The notes: generated by a model not told the origin, from the sequence alone. DNA of 64,000 nucleotides from Parasalinivibrio latis (GCF_036825535.1 NZ_CP098812.1:1674001-1738000), one strand, 5' to 3'. Positions 1-8,962 are shown, numbered from the stretch's first letter. Numbers and translations: made by a program.

Positions 1-2
1 GC

Positions 3-971
3 GGTGCAAGTATGAACGCTATCGCCAGGGAAACGTTGGGAAAAAGTGGGCAACTTGTTACCAACGGCCTTTTATACGCACTGCTTATCTGTCTTTTGAT
101 GGCCTATATTATTGGTGCCGGTGATCTTGTACAAAAAGTTGCAGCGAATGCCGGTTTCACTCTCTCCACACTTTCAAGCCAGGTTGGCTTTACCATCGTT
201 GCCGGTCTGGTTGTCTCAATGGGTACTGCTGTAGTAGACAAATTAAACCGCCTGCTGTTTGCCGGCATGATTGTCGCCCTGGTGTTGACCCTCATGGCTT
301 TGGTACCAAACATGACGCTGGTAAATCTGGCTGATCATGTCAGTAACGATAAAGTTGCCCTTATTAAAACCAGCTCAGTACTGTTTACCAGTTTCGCGTT
401 TATGGTGGTTATCCCGTCATTGGTGACCTATAACAAAGGCGCATCCAAGTCCCAGTTGCGTAATATGGTTATTCTCGGGTCGGTGATCCCGCTTGTGTGT
501 TATTTGCTGTGGCTCTATGCGGCAGTTGGTAACCTGTCATCTGATCAATTGGTACAGTTTGCCAGTGTGTCAGAACTGATTTCGGCACTGGGTGCCAAGT
601 ACGCCGGGATGGAGCTGATACTGTCTGTCTTTACCGGTCTGGCGCTGTTGACGTCCTTCCTTGGAGTGGCAATGGCTCTTTATGACCAAAATGCAGATAT
701 CATTAAAACCAGCCGCCCTGTGCTTTTTATTGTTACGTTCATTTTGCCTTTGATAGGCGCAGTAATCGCACCAGAGCAGTTTCTGGCGATACTGGGTTAT
801 GCCGGTATTATTCTTGTGTTCCTGGCTGTATTTGTCCCTATGGCAATGACGCTGAAGGTTCGCAAAATGGAAAATGTGCTGGTGGAAGCTTATGAAGCGG
901 GTGGCGGTGCGATGGCTATGAGCCTGAGCTTTGTCTTTGGCTGCTTCCTGTTGTTGGCACAAGTCATCTGA
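3..971 (+). CDS. aromatic amino acid permease (TyrP/Mtr family), 5' end outside window
   Basis: Inner-membrane transporter of the hydroxy/aromatic amino acid permease family (TyrP, Mtr, TnaB), which imports tyrosine or tryptophan with protons. The reading frame is open at the left edge, and 322 residues are visible against about 400 for the family, so the first two or so membrane segments lie outside. The visible part is almost entirely hydrophobic helices with short charged loops, including a loop with YNKGASKSQLRNMVILGS, typical of this family. Which aromatic amino acid is carried cannot be told. It ends just before a terminator and seems to be the last gene of its unit. The ATG at 12 is internal. 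Confidence 0.85.
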   Translation, partial: GASMNAIARETLGKSGQLVTNGLLYALLICLLMAYIIGAGDLVQKVAANAGFTLSTLSSQVGFTIVAGLVVSMGTAVVDKLNRLLFAGMIVALVLTLMALVPNMTLVNLADHVSNDKVALIKTSSVLFTSFAFMVVIPSLVTYNKGASKSQLRNMVILGSVIPLVCYLLWLYAAVGNLSSDQLVQFASVSELISALGAKYAGMELILSVFTGLALLTSFLGVAMALYDQNADIIKTSRPVLFIVTFILPLIGAVIAPEQFLAILGYAGIILVFLAVFVPMAMTLKVRKMENVLVEAYEAGGGAMAMSLSFVFGCFLLLAQVI

Positions 972-994
972 CAAAAAGTATATTTAGGTCAATT

Positions 995-1024
995 AAGCCC
1001 TGGATTTTATCCGGGGCTTTTTTA
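995..1024 (+). terminator. Rho-independent terminator of the permease gene
   Basis: The stem AAGCCCTGGA / TCCGGGGCTT closes on a short A/T-rich loop and is followed by a run of T. It starts 24 bases after the permease stop codon. Confidence 0.8.
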
Positions 1025-1054
1025 CATTTGGGTATCTGGGATACAAATAAAAAC

Positions 1055-1080
1055 AGGCATTGCTGTTGGCAGCAATGCCT
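1055..1080. repeat. perfect 11-bp inverted repeat with 4-base loop
   Basis: AGGCATTGCTG at 1055-1065 pairs exactly with CAGCAATGCCT at 1070-1080 around the loop TTGG. No T run follows, so it is not a standard terminator. It may be an RNA hairpin or a protein-binding site. It overlaps the first codon of the weak ORF that follows. Confidence 0.6.
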
Positions 1081-1260
1081 GATCAAGATGATCGCAAAAT
1101 GTTAGCGATTAACTGGTCTGAATGGCAAGGGGAACCGAACCCTTGGCATTCTGTGGCACATCCACTTTTCGAACCGTTGGATATGCCTTACTCGAAGGAG
1201 CGCGAGTATATGAACCGTAACTTGCCGTTACGTCGCGAATCATACAAAGAATCGGAATAA
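1075..1260 (+). CDS. small hypothetical protein, doubtful
   Basis: An open frame of 61 codons from ATG 1075, or 53 codons from ATG 1099. The composition looks protein-like, rich in W, P, E and R with no low-complexity stretches, but I recognise no family and see no clear ribosome binding site at either start. It lies between the permease terminator and the next gene on the same strand. It may be a real small cytoplasmic protein or chance. The 1261-1554 stretch after it holds nothing I can name. Confidence 0.3.
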   Translation: MPDQDDRKMLAINWSEWQGEPNPWHSVAHPLFEPLDMPYSKEREYMNRNLPLRRESYKESE

Positions 1261-1554
1261 CTCACCATAGCCCCGGATTTTTTGCCGATAATCTTAGGTG
1301 TAAATGCTGCTTTACAGTTCAAAGTGGCGCTCCAGACAGCAAAGTGCAATATGGTGTGTTGTGTTTTTGGGTTTTGCTCATTCAGACTGGTTTAAATCAT
1401 CTCTGACCAATGCATGATTCCAATTACTGGTACCTGGAAAGATGGGGAATTCTTGATTAACTGACAACTGCCAAAATTTAGTGACCTTTGGTCTATTCTT
1501 GTTTGACAGGGCGCATTATTATGCAGGACAAAAATAACAAGCAGGCAATGCTTT

Positions 1555-1872
1555 ATGGATGTGAAACTTAAAGTACTTTGCAGACTGGAACCCGGTTGCC
1601 TCGGTCCCAATGGTATAAACCATATTGAGGCATTCTGTGGCGTGGCGCAGAAACCAATTCAAAGTTTGCTGGGTGACAGGATTGAATGGGAATTGACACC
1701 ACGTTATGACAAATCAGAACCTGAATTTGACTATGTGCTGGCAAACCGGCTTTTGACTGAAAGTCAGGCGGAAAAATACCTTTCTTCCCTGGAGCTGACT
1801 CCGGAAGACGTAGAAGAAATGTTCAATGAAAGGCTGACCGGTTACATCACCCAGTTCATGGAAAGGGTCTGA
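1555..1872 (+). CDS. conserved-looking hypothetical protein, 105 aa
   Basis: Soluble protein of 105 residues with no signal peptide or membrane segment. The N-terminal half has a beta-rich pattern (VKLKVLCRLEPGCLGPNG) with cysteines at 8, 15 and 28. The C-terminal half is acidic and helical (LTPEDVEEMFNERL). I do not recognise the family. It is followed within 25 bases by a strong terminator and looks like a single-gene unit. No strong Shine-Dalgarno sequence is obvious before the ATG at 1555. Confidence 0.6.
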   Translation: MDVKLKVLCRLEPGCLGPNGINHIEAFCGVAQKPIQSLLGDRIEWELTPRYDKSEPEFDYVLANRLLTESQAEKYLSSLELTPEDVEEMFNERLTGYITQFMERV

Positions 1873-1894
1873 AGCAGTATCTGTAATTGTTATA

Positions 1895-1928
1895 AAGCCC
1901 TTCTGGGGTATAAACCAGAAGGGCTTTT
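1895..1928. terminator. bidirectional terminator between the 1555 gene and yidA
   Basis: AAGCCCTTCTGG at 1895-1906 pairs perfectly with CCAGAAGGGCTT at 1915-1926. A short T run lies on the plus strand and an A-rich flank on the other side. The two flanking genes converge here. Confidence 0.85.
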
Positions 1929-1946
1929 CTATGCCAAAATAATCAA

Positions 1947-2756
1947 TCAGGCGTTTAGTACAAACTTTTCAATCGCTTGTGCTACACCATCATTGGCATT
2001 GGTGTCAGTGATGTAGTCCGCGATCGCTTTTGTATCGTCATCGGCATTCCCCATAGCGATACCCAGGCCAGCCCATTCAATCATATGGTGGTCATTCCCG
2101 GCATCACCCATGCAAATGACTTCTTCCTGTTTAATATCCAGGTGTTCAGCCAGCGAAGCGACTCCTGCGGCTTTATGACTGTTTTTATTCATGATCTCCA
2201 GGAAGAAAGGCGCACTGCGAACCACGGTATACTGTTCGTAGAGAAATTCCGGAAGGGTATCAACAGCCTTTTGCAGGATCTCGGGTGGATCAATCAACAT
2301 CACTTTCATGACGACTTCTTCGTCATCGAGCTCATTAAAGTCGATTTCGGTAATAGTGAGCTTATTGATTGTTGCTTCGTGTTCAGTGTAGTGGTTGTTT
2401 TTTGGTGTGATCAGGCCAAGTCGTGTCGTGAAGGCATGAATATTCACATGAAGATCATTCGCCAGTGAAGCGATGTTCTTGGCATCTTTGCCGGTCAGCA
2501 ATTGGCTTCTAACGGTTTCACCGGTTTTAGCACACACCACCATACCGCCGTTGTAACAAACAGCAAAATCCTTGTCTGAGTTGAAACCCAGCTCCTCGAT
2601 ATAGTGAGTCATACCTTCCAGCGGGCGACCGCTTGCCAGCGCAACGGTGACACCTTTGCTGCGTGCTTGGGTAATTGCGTCCTTGGTGCGAGGGGAAATT
2701 GAACCGTCGGGAGACAGCAGGGTACCGTCCATATCGAGTGCGATGAGTTTGTACAT
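1947..2756 (-). CDS. yidA: sugar phosphatase YidA (HAD superfamily, Cof type)
   Basis: Cytoplasmic HAD phosphatase of the Cof/IIB subgroup, acting on sugar phosphates and related metabolites in characterised YidA. Motif I is LIALDMDGTLL (nucleophile and acid/base aspartates), motif II lies in ALASGRP, and motif IV is CMGDAGNDHHM. The C-terminal cap and core regions match E. coli YidA closely from recall (KVMLID, SAPFFLEIMNKNSHKAAGV). I chose the ATG at 2756, which gives 269 residues, the usual length. The frame stays open upstream to 2816, but the extra 20 residues do not match the family. Transcribed alone, convergent with the preceding gene. Confidence 0.9.
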   Translation of the reverse strand: MYKLIALDMDGTLLSPDGSISPRTKDAITQARSKGVTVALASGRPLEGMTHYIEELGFNSDKDFAVCYNGGMVVCAKTGETVRSQLLTGKDAKNIASLANDLHVNIHAFTTRLGLITPKNNHYTEHEATINKLTITEIDFNELDDEEVVMKVMLIDPPEILQKAVDTLPEFLYEQYTVVRSAPFFLEIMNKNSHKAAGVASLAEHLDIKQEEVICMGDAGNDHHMIEWAGLGIAMGNADDDTKAIADYITDTNANDGVAQAIEKFVLNA

Positions 2757-2875
2757 GTTTGCCACTTTCACAAAGAGGGAAAGCGGCAGTGTAATGAAAA
2801 GCCGGTACGCAACCAATCGATGCAGGTGACTTTTACTTTTATTTAATGAGCCGTTTACCTAATTGAAATGATTGG

Positions 2876-3769
2876 TCAGGGATGCAGTTGCTCTAAAAGG
2901 TAAGCCTTCATGCTTTTTGCCGCGGCAGACGCCTTGCCTTCCGGATGGTAGTAGAGATTTAGGCTCCAGTCACTGGTACCGAAATCGGGTAACAGGGCGA
3001 CAATCTCCCCTTTGCTTAATGCTTCCTTGAGCAAAAAAGCGGGGAGATACCCGATACCTGCACCGAACTTCACCCCCTGCAGCAGCAAATCACTGTCTGC
3101 GACTTCCAGCGTTTTGGGGACTTTTATGATTTGGGTTTCACCATCCCGGTTGAAAATCCATTCGTTACCCCCGGTTAGGGTGGCAGCAAAAAGACACCGA
3201 TGGTGAAGTAAGTCTGCCGGATCATCCGGTTCACCATATTTCTTTATGTAATCTGGCGACGCTACAACGACAAACGGGCTGCGCATGAGCTCTCTTCGCA
3301 CAAGATGAAGGTCTTTTTCCCGGTACCCCTGGTAACGTGCGACAGCAGAAATAACCAGATCACAGTCAGCCGCGTAATCCAGCGCGTAAGAGGTCACCGT
3401 TAAACTGGCTGTTACTCCCGGATTGGATTCAAGATACCGGGACAGGGGCTCCATCAGCAGGTGGTTGGCATAGGCGGGTGTGACGGCGATATTAAGGTGA
3501 CCTTTATCGTGTTTCAGAAAACCAAACATCTCTTCTGTCAGCCTTTCTGCGCTGCTCAGCAAGGGGGAGAACTCGTCAAACAGTTTCTGCCCGGCTGGGG
3601 TAGGGGTGAGCAGGCGGTTACTCCGGCGGTAAAGTTCCATGCCGAAATGCTGTTCCAAATCCTGCAGCCAACGGCTTCCGGCTGAAACGGAAATATCCTG
3701 TTTCCTGGCCGCTGAAGATATAGACCCGGCTTTAACTACTTCCACGAAAAAAGCCATTTTATCCAGCAT
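2876..3769 (-). CDS. LysR family transcriptional regulator
   Basis: DNA-binding regulator of 297 residues. The N-terminal winged helix-turn-helix (about residues 1-60) has the LysR pattern with KAGSISSAARKQDIS and an unusual serine-rich recognition helix, followed by the RRSNRLLTPTPAG wing. Residues from about 90 on form the periplasmic-binding-like effector domain, with HLNIAVTPAYANHLLMEPL at its start. Nothing in the sequence shows the inducer or targets. A perfect TTGAGA-N4-TCTCAA palindrome 46 bases upstream of the start may be its own operator. Confidence 0.88.
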   Translation of the reverse strand: MLDKMAFFVEVVKAGSISSAARKQDISVSAGSRWLQDLEQHFGMELYRRSNRLLTPTPAGQKLFDEFSPLLSSAERLTEEMFGFLKHDKGHLNIAVTPAYANHLLMEPLSRYLESNPGVTASLTVTSYALDYAADCDLVISAVARYQGYREKDLHLVRRELMRSPFVVVASPDYIKKYGEPDDPADLLHHRCLFAATLTGGNEWIFNRDGETQIIKVPKTLEVADSDLLLQGVKFGAGIGYLPAFLLKEALSKGEIVALLPDFGTSDWSLNLYYHPEGKASAAAKSMKAYLLEQLHP

Positions 3770-3814
3770 GTTGATTTACCTGTCCGGGGTGAGATGTTCA
3801 CATTTTCCGCGTGG

Positions 3815-3830
3815 TTGAGACTAATCTCAA
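3815..3830. promoter_or_regulatory. palindrome upstream of lysR-type gene, candidate LysR operator
   Basis: TTGAGACTAATCTCAA is an exact inverted repeat of 6-bp arms with a 4-base centre. LysR proteins typically bind dyads of the form T-N11-A, and autoregulatory sites usually lie just upstream of the regulator gene. The rest of the 3770-4033 gap shows no gene. Confidence 0.45.
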
Positions 3831-4033
3831 TAATAGGGGAAGTGTTCTGTGCGCTCTGGCTTGTTTGGCAACGTTCAGGGTCAGGTGTATTGAAGCAGCA
3901 TAGGTTTTTTGCCCCAACAATGAGAGAGGATAAGCATTTTTAACCTTGTTACCGACAGTTGAGACGCTACAGCATTGGGAGCCGCAAAGTAGGGTGGTAA
4001 AGTATTTCCATCACGATTCAGGGAAAGTTGTAT

Positions 4034-6142
4034 ATGGATTTATCTGTGCTTGTTGCACTCTTTGAGGAAAACTTCGAACAGCATGGTCACCTTCCTGTTG
4101 ATCAGTTGCCAGATGATGTCGTGGAGCTGCTGGATGCCCCGTTTGCGCTGGTATGCATGACTATTGTCTGTGCCTCGAGTCCTTATAGTCCCGAGCAGGA
4201 AGAGTTTAACCGGTTGCTTTGCTGGCTGGATCTGGCATCGCTCCAGTTTGCGATTACTGCAAAACACGAACCGGAGATGGCAGAGGATGTCATTTCTACG
4301 ACCTCCCGAGTACTTCACCAGGCTGCACAAAATGGTGTCGGCAGTCAGGTTATCTTCTACATTGCCAACCTGCTTCGCCGTAACCGGATCCCTCTCAGTG
4401 AAGAGGTGATGCACGACGTTACCCAGGGGTTTGAGGAAGACAATGAATTTGGTTCCATGGAAATGTCGCCTGATGATCTGGTGACAGAAATGGAAGAATT
4501 CGGTATCGATTCAGCGGAGAGTTTTGCCCAGTTCTTTATTGACCAACTGGCCATGCTTCCGGAAGGGGCATGCTATCCCCTGTTTAACGCACTTATGGCC
4601 AAGCCTTGGGCCATTGATGCGGCTGTCTTGCTTCTCAGCCACTATGACGATGTGGTACAGGGAGAAGTCCGCAGTTTCCTGTCATCTTTGACTAAAACCC
4701 AGTGGCGTGGGCTAAATTACCGCCGCCACCTGGTCATACTTCGCCACTTTGCAAATAAAAGCTTGCGCGCTGACATCGACCGGTGGTTAAGCCTGACGCT
4801 GGGTAACGAACCGGCTGCTCCAAACCTCGGTATAGTGAAAGAAGCCATCGCATCATTGGTAGACGGTTCCGATTCGATGACACTCTCACTGCTTGTCCAT
4901 AAGGACGATAAGCTAATTCTGTGGACTGGGCTGTTCAAGCTGGATTCCGGGCTGACAGAGGGTTACTGCCAGTCGGGCATTACCATTGAAGACTGGCAGG
5001 ATGTGTGCGAAAAGTCCCGCGAAAATGCCTTCACCTATATGGTCTCTCCTGCGCTGACAGCCAGTGTATTGCCGTGGATGTTGGAACGGAACCAGTCAGT
5101 CGGCACACCAGTCGATACCGATTCCCTGATGCTGCTGGGCATGCTGGAAGACAGCCTGAGCCAGCCGCAACAACTGAATGCCAGTGAAATGCTGATGCTG
5201 CTTTTGGACGGCACCCCATCAAAAGATGCTATACAGGAAGCACGCCTGCGCAGCGAATTTTTGCTCCATTACCCGATGGTCGAAAGCTGGGCAGATTTTC
5301 TGGTTCCGGATGGATGCCTGTCCAGTGAAGATGTGATGATGGCGGTGTTCGACTCCAACAGAGAGCGGCTGGCAGAACGATTCATGCTCTGTGGCCTGGT
5401 ATGCAGCTATGCGGTCGGGGACAGTAAAGAAATTGCCCAGGACGCCCATATTTTCCTGCTTAATGCCCATAACATCCTCCACAATGCCATTAACCCCAAC
5501 CGGCGGTATCCGCTGTTAAACCGCCTGGCGGACATTGCTATCCAGGATGCCCAGTACGAACAGTTCAGGGAGAAGATTCTGGAAACCAACAATGATCCCG
5601 GTGGCACCTTTGTGTTGAAGGTTGAGCTCAAGGATTGCAAACCGGCTATCTGGCGGCGTCTTGAAATAAGCAGCAAGGCCTCGCTGCTGGAATTCAGTTC
5701 CGTACTGCAGTGTGCGATGGGATGGGAGGGTTACCACTCATTTGAATTCAGGGCGAATAACGAAGTGTTTCCACCCCTGGACGACGAGAATGCCGATCCG
5801 AATACAGAATTGGCACTCGTTACCCTGGATATGTTGCTGAAAAACCCAGGGGATGAAATGGTCTACTGTTACGACTTTGGCGATGACTGGCAGCATAAAA
5901 TATCGCTGGAAAAAGTTCGTGATAAAGTCTGTGTCATGCCAAGGGTCACTACCGGGAAGCGTGCCGGACCACCGGAAGACTGTGGGGGAGTACCCGGTTA
6001 CCAAATGTTGCTGAAAGCCCATCGACGGCGCAGTGATGAGGATGCCGAAGAGCTTGACTGGGCTGGCTGGCATGATGGTTACGATCCAGCATATTTTGAT
6101 AAAGATGCGGCAAATGCTGCTATTCGTGAGCTTTACGAGTAA
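4034..6142 (+). CDS. large protein with C-terminal pRiA4b ORF-3-like domain
   Basis: A 702-residue soluble protein. The last 190 or so residues match the plasmid pRiA4b ORF-3-like family: FVLKVELKDCKPAIWRRLEI at the start, then YCYDFGDDWQHKI, and PPEDCGGVPGY near the end. That domain is widespread in bacteria and often occurs alone, and its biochemical role is unsettled. The first 500 residues are acidic and helical, repeat-like, and I recognise no family in them. The start ATG at 4034 has AGGGAAAG at a suitable distance. A TTG two codons upstream is less likely. It appears monocistronic. Confidence 0.8.
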   Translation: MDLSVLVALFEENFEQHGHLPVDQLPDDVVELLDAPFALVCMTIVCASSPYSPEQEEFNRLLCWLDLASLQFAITAKHEPEMAEDVISTTSRVLHQAAQNGVGSQVIFYIANLLRRNRIPLSEEVMHDVTQGFEEDNEFGSMEMSPDDLVTEMEEFGIDSAESFAQFFIDQLAMLPEGACYPLFNALMAKPWAIDAAVLLLSHYDDVVQGEVRSFLSSLTKTQWRGLNYRRHLVILRHFANKSLRADIDRWLSLTLGNEPAAPNLGIVKEAIASLVDGSDSMTLSLLVHKDDKLILWTGLFKLDSGLTEGYCQSGITIEDWQDVCEKSRENAFTYMVSPALTASVLPWMLERNQSVGTPVDTDSLMLLGMLEDSLSQPQQLNASEMLMLLLDGTPSKDAIQEARLRSEFLLHYPMVESWADFLVPDGCLSSEDVMMAVFDSNRERLAERFMLCGLVCSYAVGDSKEIAQDAHIFLLNAHNILHNAINPNRRYPLLNRLADIAIQDAQYEQFREKILETNNDPGGTFVLKVELKDCKPAIWRRLEISSKASLLEFSSVLQCAMGWEGYHSFEFRANNEVFPPLDDENADPNTELALVTLDMLLKNPGDEMVYCYDFGDDWQHKISLEKVRDKVCVMPRVTTGKRAGPPEDCGGVPGYQMLLKAHRRRSDEDAEELDWAGWHDGYDPAYFDKDAANAAIRELYE

Positions 6143-6241
6143 ACAGTTTGGAACTGGATACAGATCCAGTTCCGTTTCCGGCCAGTTTGGTTAATCCGGT
6201 GTGGTACTGTGTCCTTACGGATCGGATAAAGAGTACAGACA

Positions 6242-7606
6242 ATGCTGGATATGACGGAAAGCTGGCGACGGGCCCGGGAATCCCGTGATCACCGATTTGA
6301 CGGTAAGTTCTTTGTTGGTGTGGTGACAACCGGTATCTACTGCCGGCCAATTTGCCCGGCGAAGACCGCCAGTGAAGAAAATGTGCGGTATTTTCACTCT
6401 GCTGTTGAAGCTGCGGGGCAGGGGTTCAGACCCTGTTTGCGCTGCCGACCGGACAGTGCGCCAGGTTCCAACCCTTGGAAAGGGGTAGATACCACGCTGG
6501 AGCGGGCCGTTTCCCTGATCGACAGCGGATACCTTCATCAACAATCTGTCACTGATCTTTGTCACAGGCTTGGCGTCTCTGACCGGTACCTGAGAAAACT
6601 CTTTCACAACCGGCTGGGCCTTTCACCAAAACAGTATTCCCTATACCAACAGGTACTGTTTGCGAAAAAACTGCTGCATGAAACCCGTCTCCCGGTATCA
6701 GAAATTGCCTTCGCTGCGGGTTTCAACAGTGTACGCCGGTTTAATGACAGCTTTTCCTCTGCGCTGAAACTGACACCATCCCAAGTGCGGGGTAAGACAG
6801 AAGTGACTGCAGGCCCGGTTTCCATCCGGCTGGCATACCGGCCTCCTTACGACTGGGATCGGTGGCGGGTATTTGTTTCAGCCCGGTTGATCCACGGAAT
6901 GGAGTGGCTGGATGAACACACTTATGGCCGGACGTTTGCTGTCGAGGGGGCTAAAGGCTGGTTTATTGCCAGGCACCAGAACAGCGAAAACTGCTTTGAT
7001 GTTGAGATTCACCTCAATCAACCGGCTGCGTTGTTTAGGGTAGTGAAAAGAATACGTCGTATCCTAGATCTGGATGCCGATCCGCAATCTATCCATAGCC
7101 ATCTTTCATTGATACAACAGTTGGGTGAGCGTTTAATACCCGGACTTCGGATTCCCGGGGCCTGGAGCACGTATGAAGCTGGTATAAGGGCGGTGTTGGG
7201 TCAACAGGTTACTGTGACTGCTGCTACCAACATGGTAAGGAAACTGGTATCTGAATACGGCGAATCGGAGGCGGAACGTTTATGGTTCCCGGCTCCATCC
7301 GCTCTTGCTGCATCGGATATCCATTGCCTTAAAATGCCCGGCGGCAGAAAGCAGGCACTACGCGATCTGGCCAGGCTTTGTTCCACCCAAGAAGGAAGTG
7401 AACCGGAAAACTGGCTTTCCATCAAGGGAATAGGACGCTGGACGGTTGATTATGCACGTATGCGTGGCAGTGGGGAGCCTGATATATTTCTTGCGGGTGA
7501 TCTGGGGGTTGTGCGCAAATTAGAAGCCATGGGGATTAATTTGGACCCTGATGAGGGTGCTCCATGGCGAAGCTATTTAACATTCCAGCTTTGGAATCTG
7601 AAATAA
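6242..7606 (+). CDS. alkA: Ada N-terminal / AraC HTH / AlkA DNA glycosylase fusion
   Basis: Methylation sensor and repair enzyme of 454 residues. Residues 20-75 are the zinc-binding Ada N-terminal domain with cysteines 34, 38, 65 and 68 (GIYCRPICPA and FRPCLRCRPD). C34 corresponds to the methyl-accepting cysteine of Ada. Residues about 90-180 are an AraC-type helix-turn-helix with the FNSVRRFNDSF signature. The C-terminal half is an AlkA glycosylase with a helix-hairpin-helix (IKGIGRWTVDYARMRG) and the catalytic aspartate in FLAGDLGV. It excises 3-methyladenine and probably activates its own operon when methylated. It lies 18 bases upstream of ogt in the same unit. Confidence 0.92.
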   Translation: MLDMTESWRRARESRDHRFDGKFFVGVVTTGIYCRPICPAKTASEENVRYFHSAVEAAGQGFRPCLRCRPDSAPGSNPWKGVDTTLERAVSLIDSGYLHQQSVTDLCHRLGVSDRYLRKLFHNRLGLSPKQYSLYQQVLFAKKLLHETRLPVSEIAFAAGFNSVRRFNDSFSSALKLTPSQVRGKTEVTAGPVSIRLAYRPPYDWDRWRVFVSARLIHGMEWLDEHTYGRTFAVEGAKGWFIARHQNSENCFDVEIHLNQPAALFRVVKRIRRILDLDADPQSIHSHLSLIQQLGERLIPGLRIPGAWSTYEAGIRAVLGQQVTVTAATNMVRKLVSEYGESEAERLWFPAPSALAASDIHCLKMPGGRKQALRDLARLCSTQEGSEPENWLSIKGIGRWTVDYARMRGSGEPDIFLAGDLGVVRKLEAMGINLDPDEGAPWRSYLTFQLWNLK

Positions 7607-7624
7607 TGTTTTGGAGAGAAGGCC

Positions 7625-8098
7625 ATGTACTATCATTTTTATCACTCTCCGCTGGGAAAAATACGAATCACAGCATCGGATAACGGTATCACTTCGCTGA
7701 TGTTACCGGTACAGCAAAAAGTTGTACCACTGTGTGAAGAAGCGATTGATATCGACGAGCCATTCACTCTTATTGTAAGCCAATTGGACGAGTACTTTGC
7801 GGGCAAACGCGATTCATTCAATGTCAGGCTGGATGTGAAAGGTACGCCATTTCAGCGCCGGGTTTGGGATGCGCTTTGTGATATCCCTTACGGGAACACA
7901 AGAACCTATGGTGAGCTGGCAACGATGATTGGTAAGCCTACCGGATCCCGGGCAGTGGGCGCGGCAAATGGACAGAACCCGGTAGCCATCATTGTCCCTT
8001 GTCACCGTGTTATTGGCGCTGATGGCTCACTTACCGGTTACGCCGGTGGGCTAGATGCCAAAAAGGCACTTTTGGCACTGGAAAGGGAATTTTGTTGA
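7625..8098 (+). CDS. ogt: methylated-DNA--protein-cysteine methyltransferase (Ogt)
   Basis: Suicide repair protein that removes methyl groups from O6-methylguanine and O4-methylthymine in DNA. The active-site motif PCHRVIG is present with the acceptor cysteine at residue 126, and the DNA-binding FQRRVWDAL and YGELA elements come before it. The length (157) is normal for Ogt. An AGAGAAGGCC sequence precedes the ATG. Co-transcribed with the Ada/AlkA fusion upstream, so the two make an adaptive-response pair. A hairpin terminator follows. Confidence 0.95.
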   Translation: MYYHFYHSPLGKIRITASDNGITSLMLPVQQKVVPLCEEAIDIDEPFTLIVSQLDEYFAGKRDSFNVRLDVKGTPFQRRVWDALCDIPYGNTRTYGELATMIGKPTGSRAVGAANGQNPVAIIVPCHRVIGADGSLTGYAGGLDAKKALLALEREFC

Positions 8099-8120
8099 AT
8101 CAGTGATATTGAGAAGGCAA

Positions 8121-8145
8121 CAAAGGAGAGCCGCGCTCTCCTTTG
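8121..8145 (+). terminator. terminator after ogt
   Basis: CAAAGGAGAG pairs exactly with CTCTCCTTTG around a 5-base loop, followed by TGTGTT. The T run is short, so termination may be partial. Confidence 0.6.
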
Positions 8146-8168
8146 TGTTAACCCCTATATGGGTATAT

Positions 8169-8513
8169 CTAGATTTGCCGGTTACGTTGTGCCCAGATAC
8201 CTACAAATATAAATACAGTGACCACAACTGTGAAATACCATTCCGCGGGGAGGGCTCTTAATTGCCTGGCGAGGAAAGGTGAAGCCCAGACAATAAAGGC
8301 GCCAAAGCCGAATGCGTTTACTGCAATAAATGCCAGTGTGCGCACAATAAAATGTTGGCCGGACAGGTTACGGCGCAGCACCCGGTTGATATCGCTGCCT
8401 AGTACTACTAACAGGCAGGCAACCATGGCTATTGCGATATTTGAATTCCATTGGAACAGGAAATGACCGGCTTTAGCCAGCCAATGGATGGCGGTAGAAA
8501 GAACTTCTGACAT
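8169..8513 (-). CDS. DUF3392 family membrane protein
   Basis: A 114-residue inner-membrane protein of the DUF3392 family, recognised from the conserved segments IAIAMVACLLVVLGSDINR, GQHFIVRTLAFI and FLARQLRALP. Three hydrophobic segments are visible, at about residues 23-40, 58-78 and 88-107. The function of the family is unknown. It lies 9 bases downstream of the MazG-like gene on the same strand and is probably co-transcribed with it. Confidence 0.85.
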   Translation of the reverse strand: MSEVLSTAIHWLAKAGHFLFQWNSNIAIAMVACLLVVLGSDINRVLRRNLSGQHFIVRTLAFIAVNAFGFGAFIVWASPFLARQLRALPAEWYFTVVVTVFIFVGIWAQRNRQI

Positions 8514-8522
8514 TGTTATTAA

Positions 8523-8840
8523 TTAAACCCAGTTACGTTTTTTGTTGGTTTCTTCTTTAGCCCTGAATGCGGCTTCCAGCTCTATGTCATAGCGGTTTGC
8601 GATAGCGCATAGGTAGATAAATATATCGGCCAGCTCTGCGCCCAATTCACCAACCCTGGAGGCAGGATCGATTTTGATACCCTCGGCTTTCCTCACCGCT
8701 TTAAACAGTTCTCCGACTTCTTCTCCCAGCAACAGGCATTTCTCTTTGGGGGTCTGGTCGATAAAGCCCCGTTCATGTTCAAGATCATTAACGTACTTTT
8801 GGAAGTCAGAAAGGGTAGGTGAAGATTTGAGTTCTGGCAT
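8523..8840 (-). CDS. MazG-like nucleotide pyrophosphohydrolase
   Basis: All-alpha NTP pyrophosphatase of the MazG/dUTPase-like group, 105 residues, expected to hydrolyse nucleoside triphosphates to monophosphate and pyrophosphate. The metal-binding helices show the EEVGEL and ELADIFIYL patterns, which carry the EExxE and ExxD acidic residues. I took the ATG at 8840 because AAAGGAGG stands 7 bases before it. The frame extends to 8867 but without a better site. It may clean damaged or non-canonical nucleotides. Probably an operon with the DUF3392 gene. Confidence 0.85.
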   Translation of the reverse strand: MPELKSSPTLSDFQKYVNDLEHERGFIDQTPKEKCLLLGEEVGELFKAVRKAEGIKIDPASRVGELGAELADIFIYLCAIANRYDIELEAAFRAKEETNKKRNWV

Positions 8841-8914
8841 AGTCTGCCCTCCTTTTGATTGGATCATAAGGAGTTATCACTGTTTTTCACAGTGTGCCGG
8901 TAAATAAATTGCAA

Positions 8915-8947
8915 AAAATAAACCCGCACAAACTGCTTGTACGGGTT
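8915..8947 (-). terminator. terminator for the 48-residue ORF
   Basis: Read on the minus strand, AACCCG...CGGGTT forms a stem extended by ACAA/TTTGT, followed by TATTTTTT. It lies directly after the stop of the small minus-strand ORF, which supports that ORF being expressed. Confidence 0.7.
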
Positions 8948-8962
8948 CTGCTATTCGGGGAT

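Noticed and set aside
4040..6073. Several open frames on the minus strand opposite the large pRiA4b-domain gene
   Set aside because: They lie wholly inside a well-supported gene, have no binding sites and no family resemblance. Same for antisense frames within alkA, acr3, arsJ, pst and sbcB.
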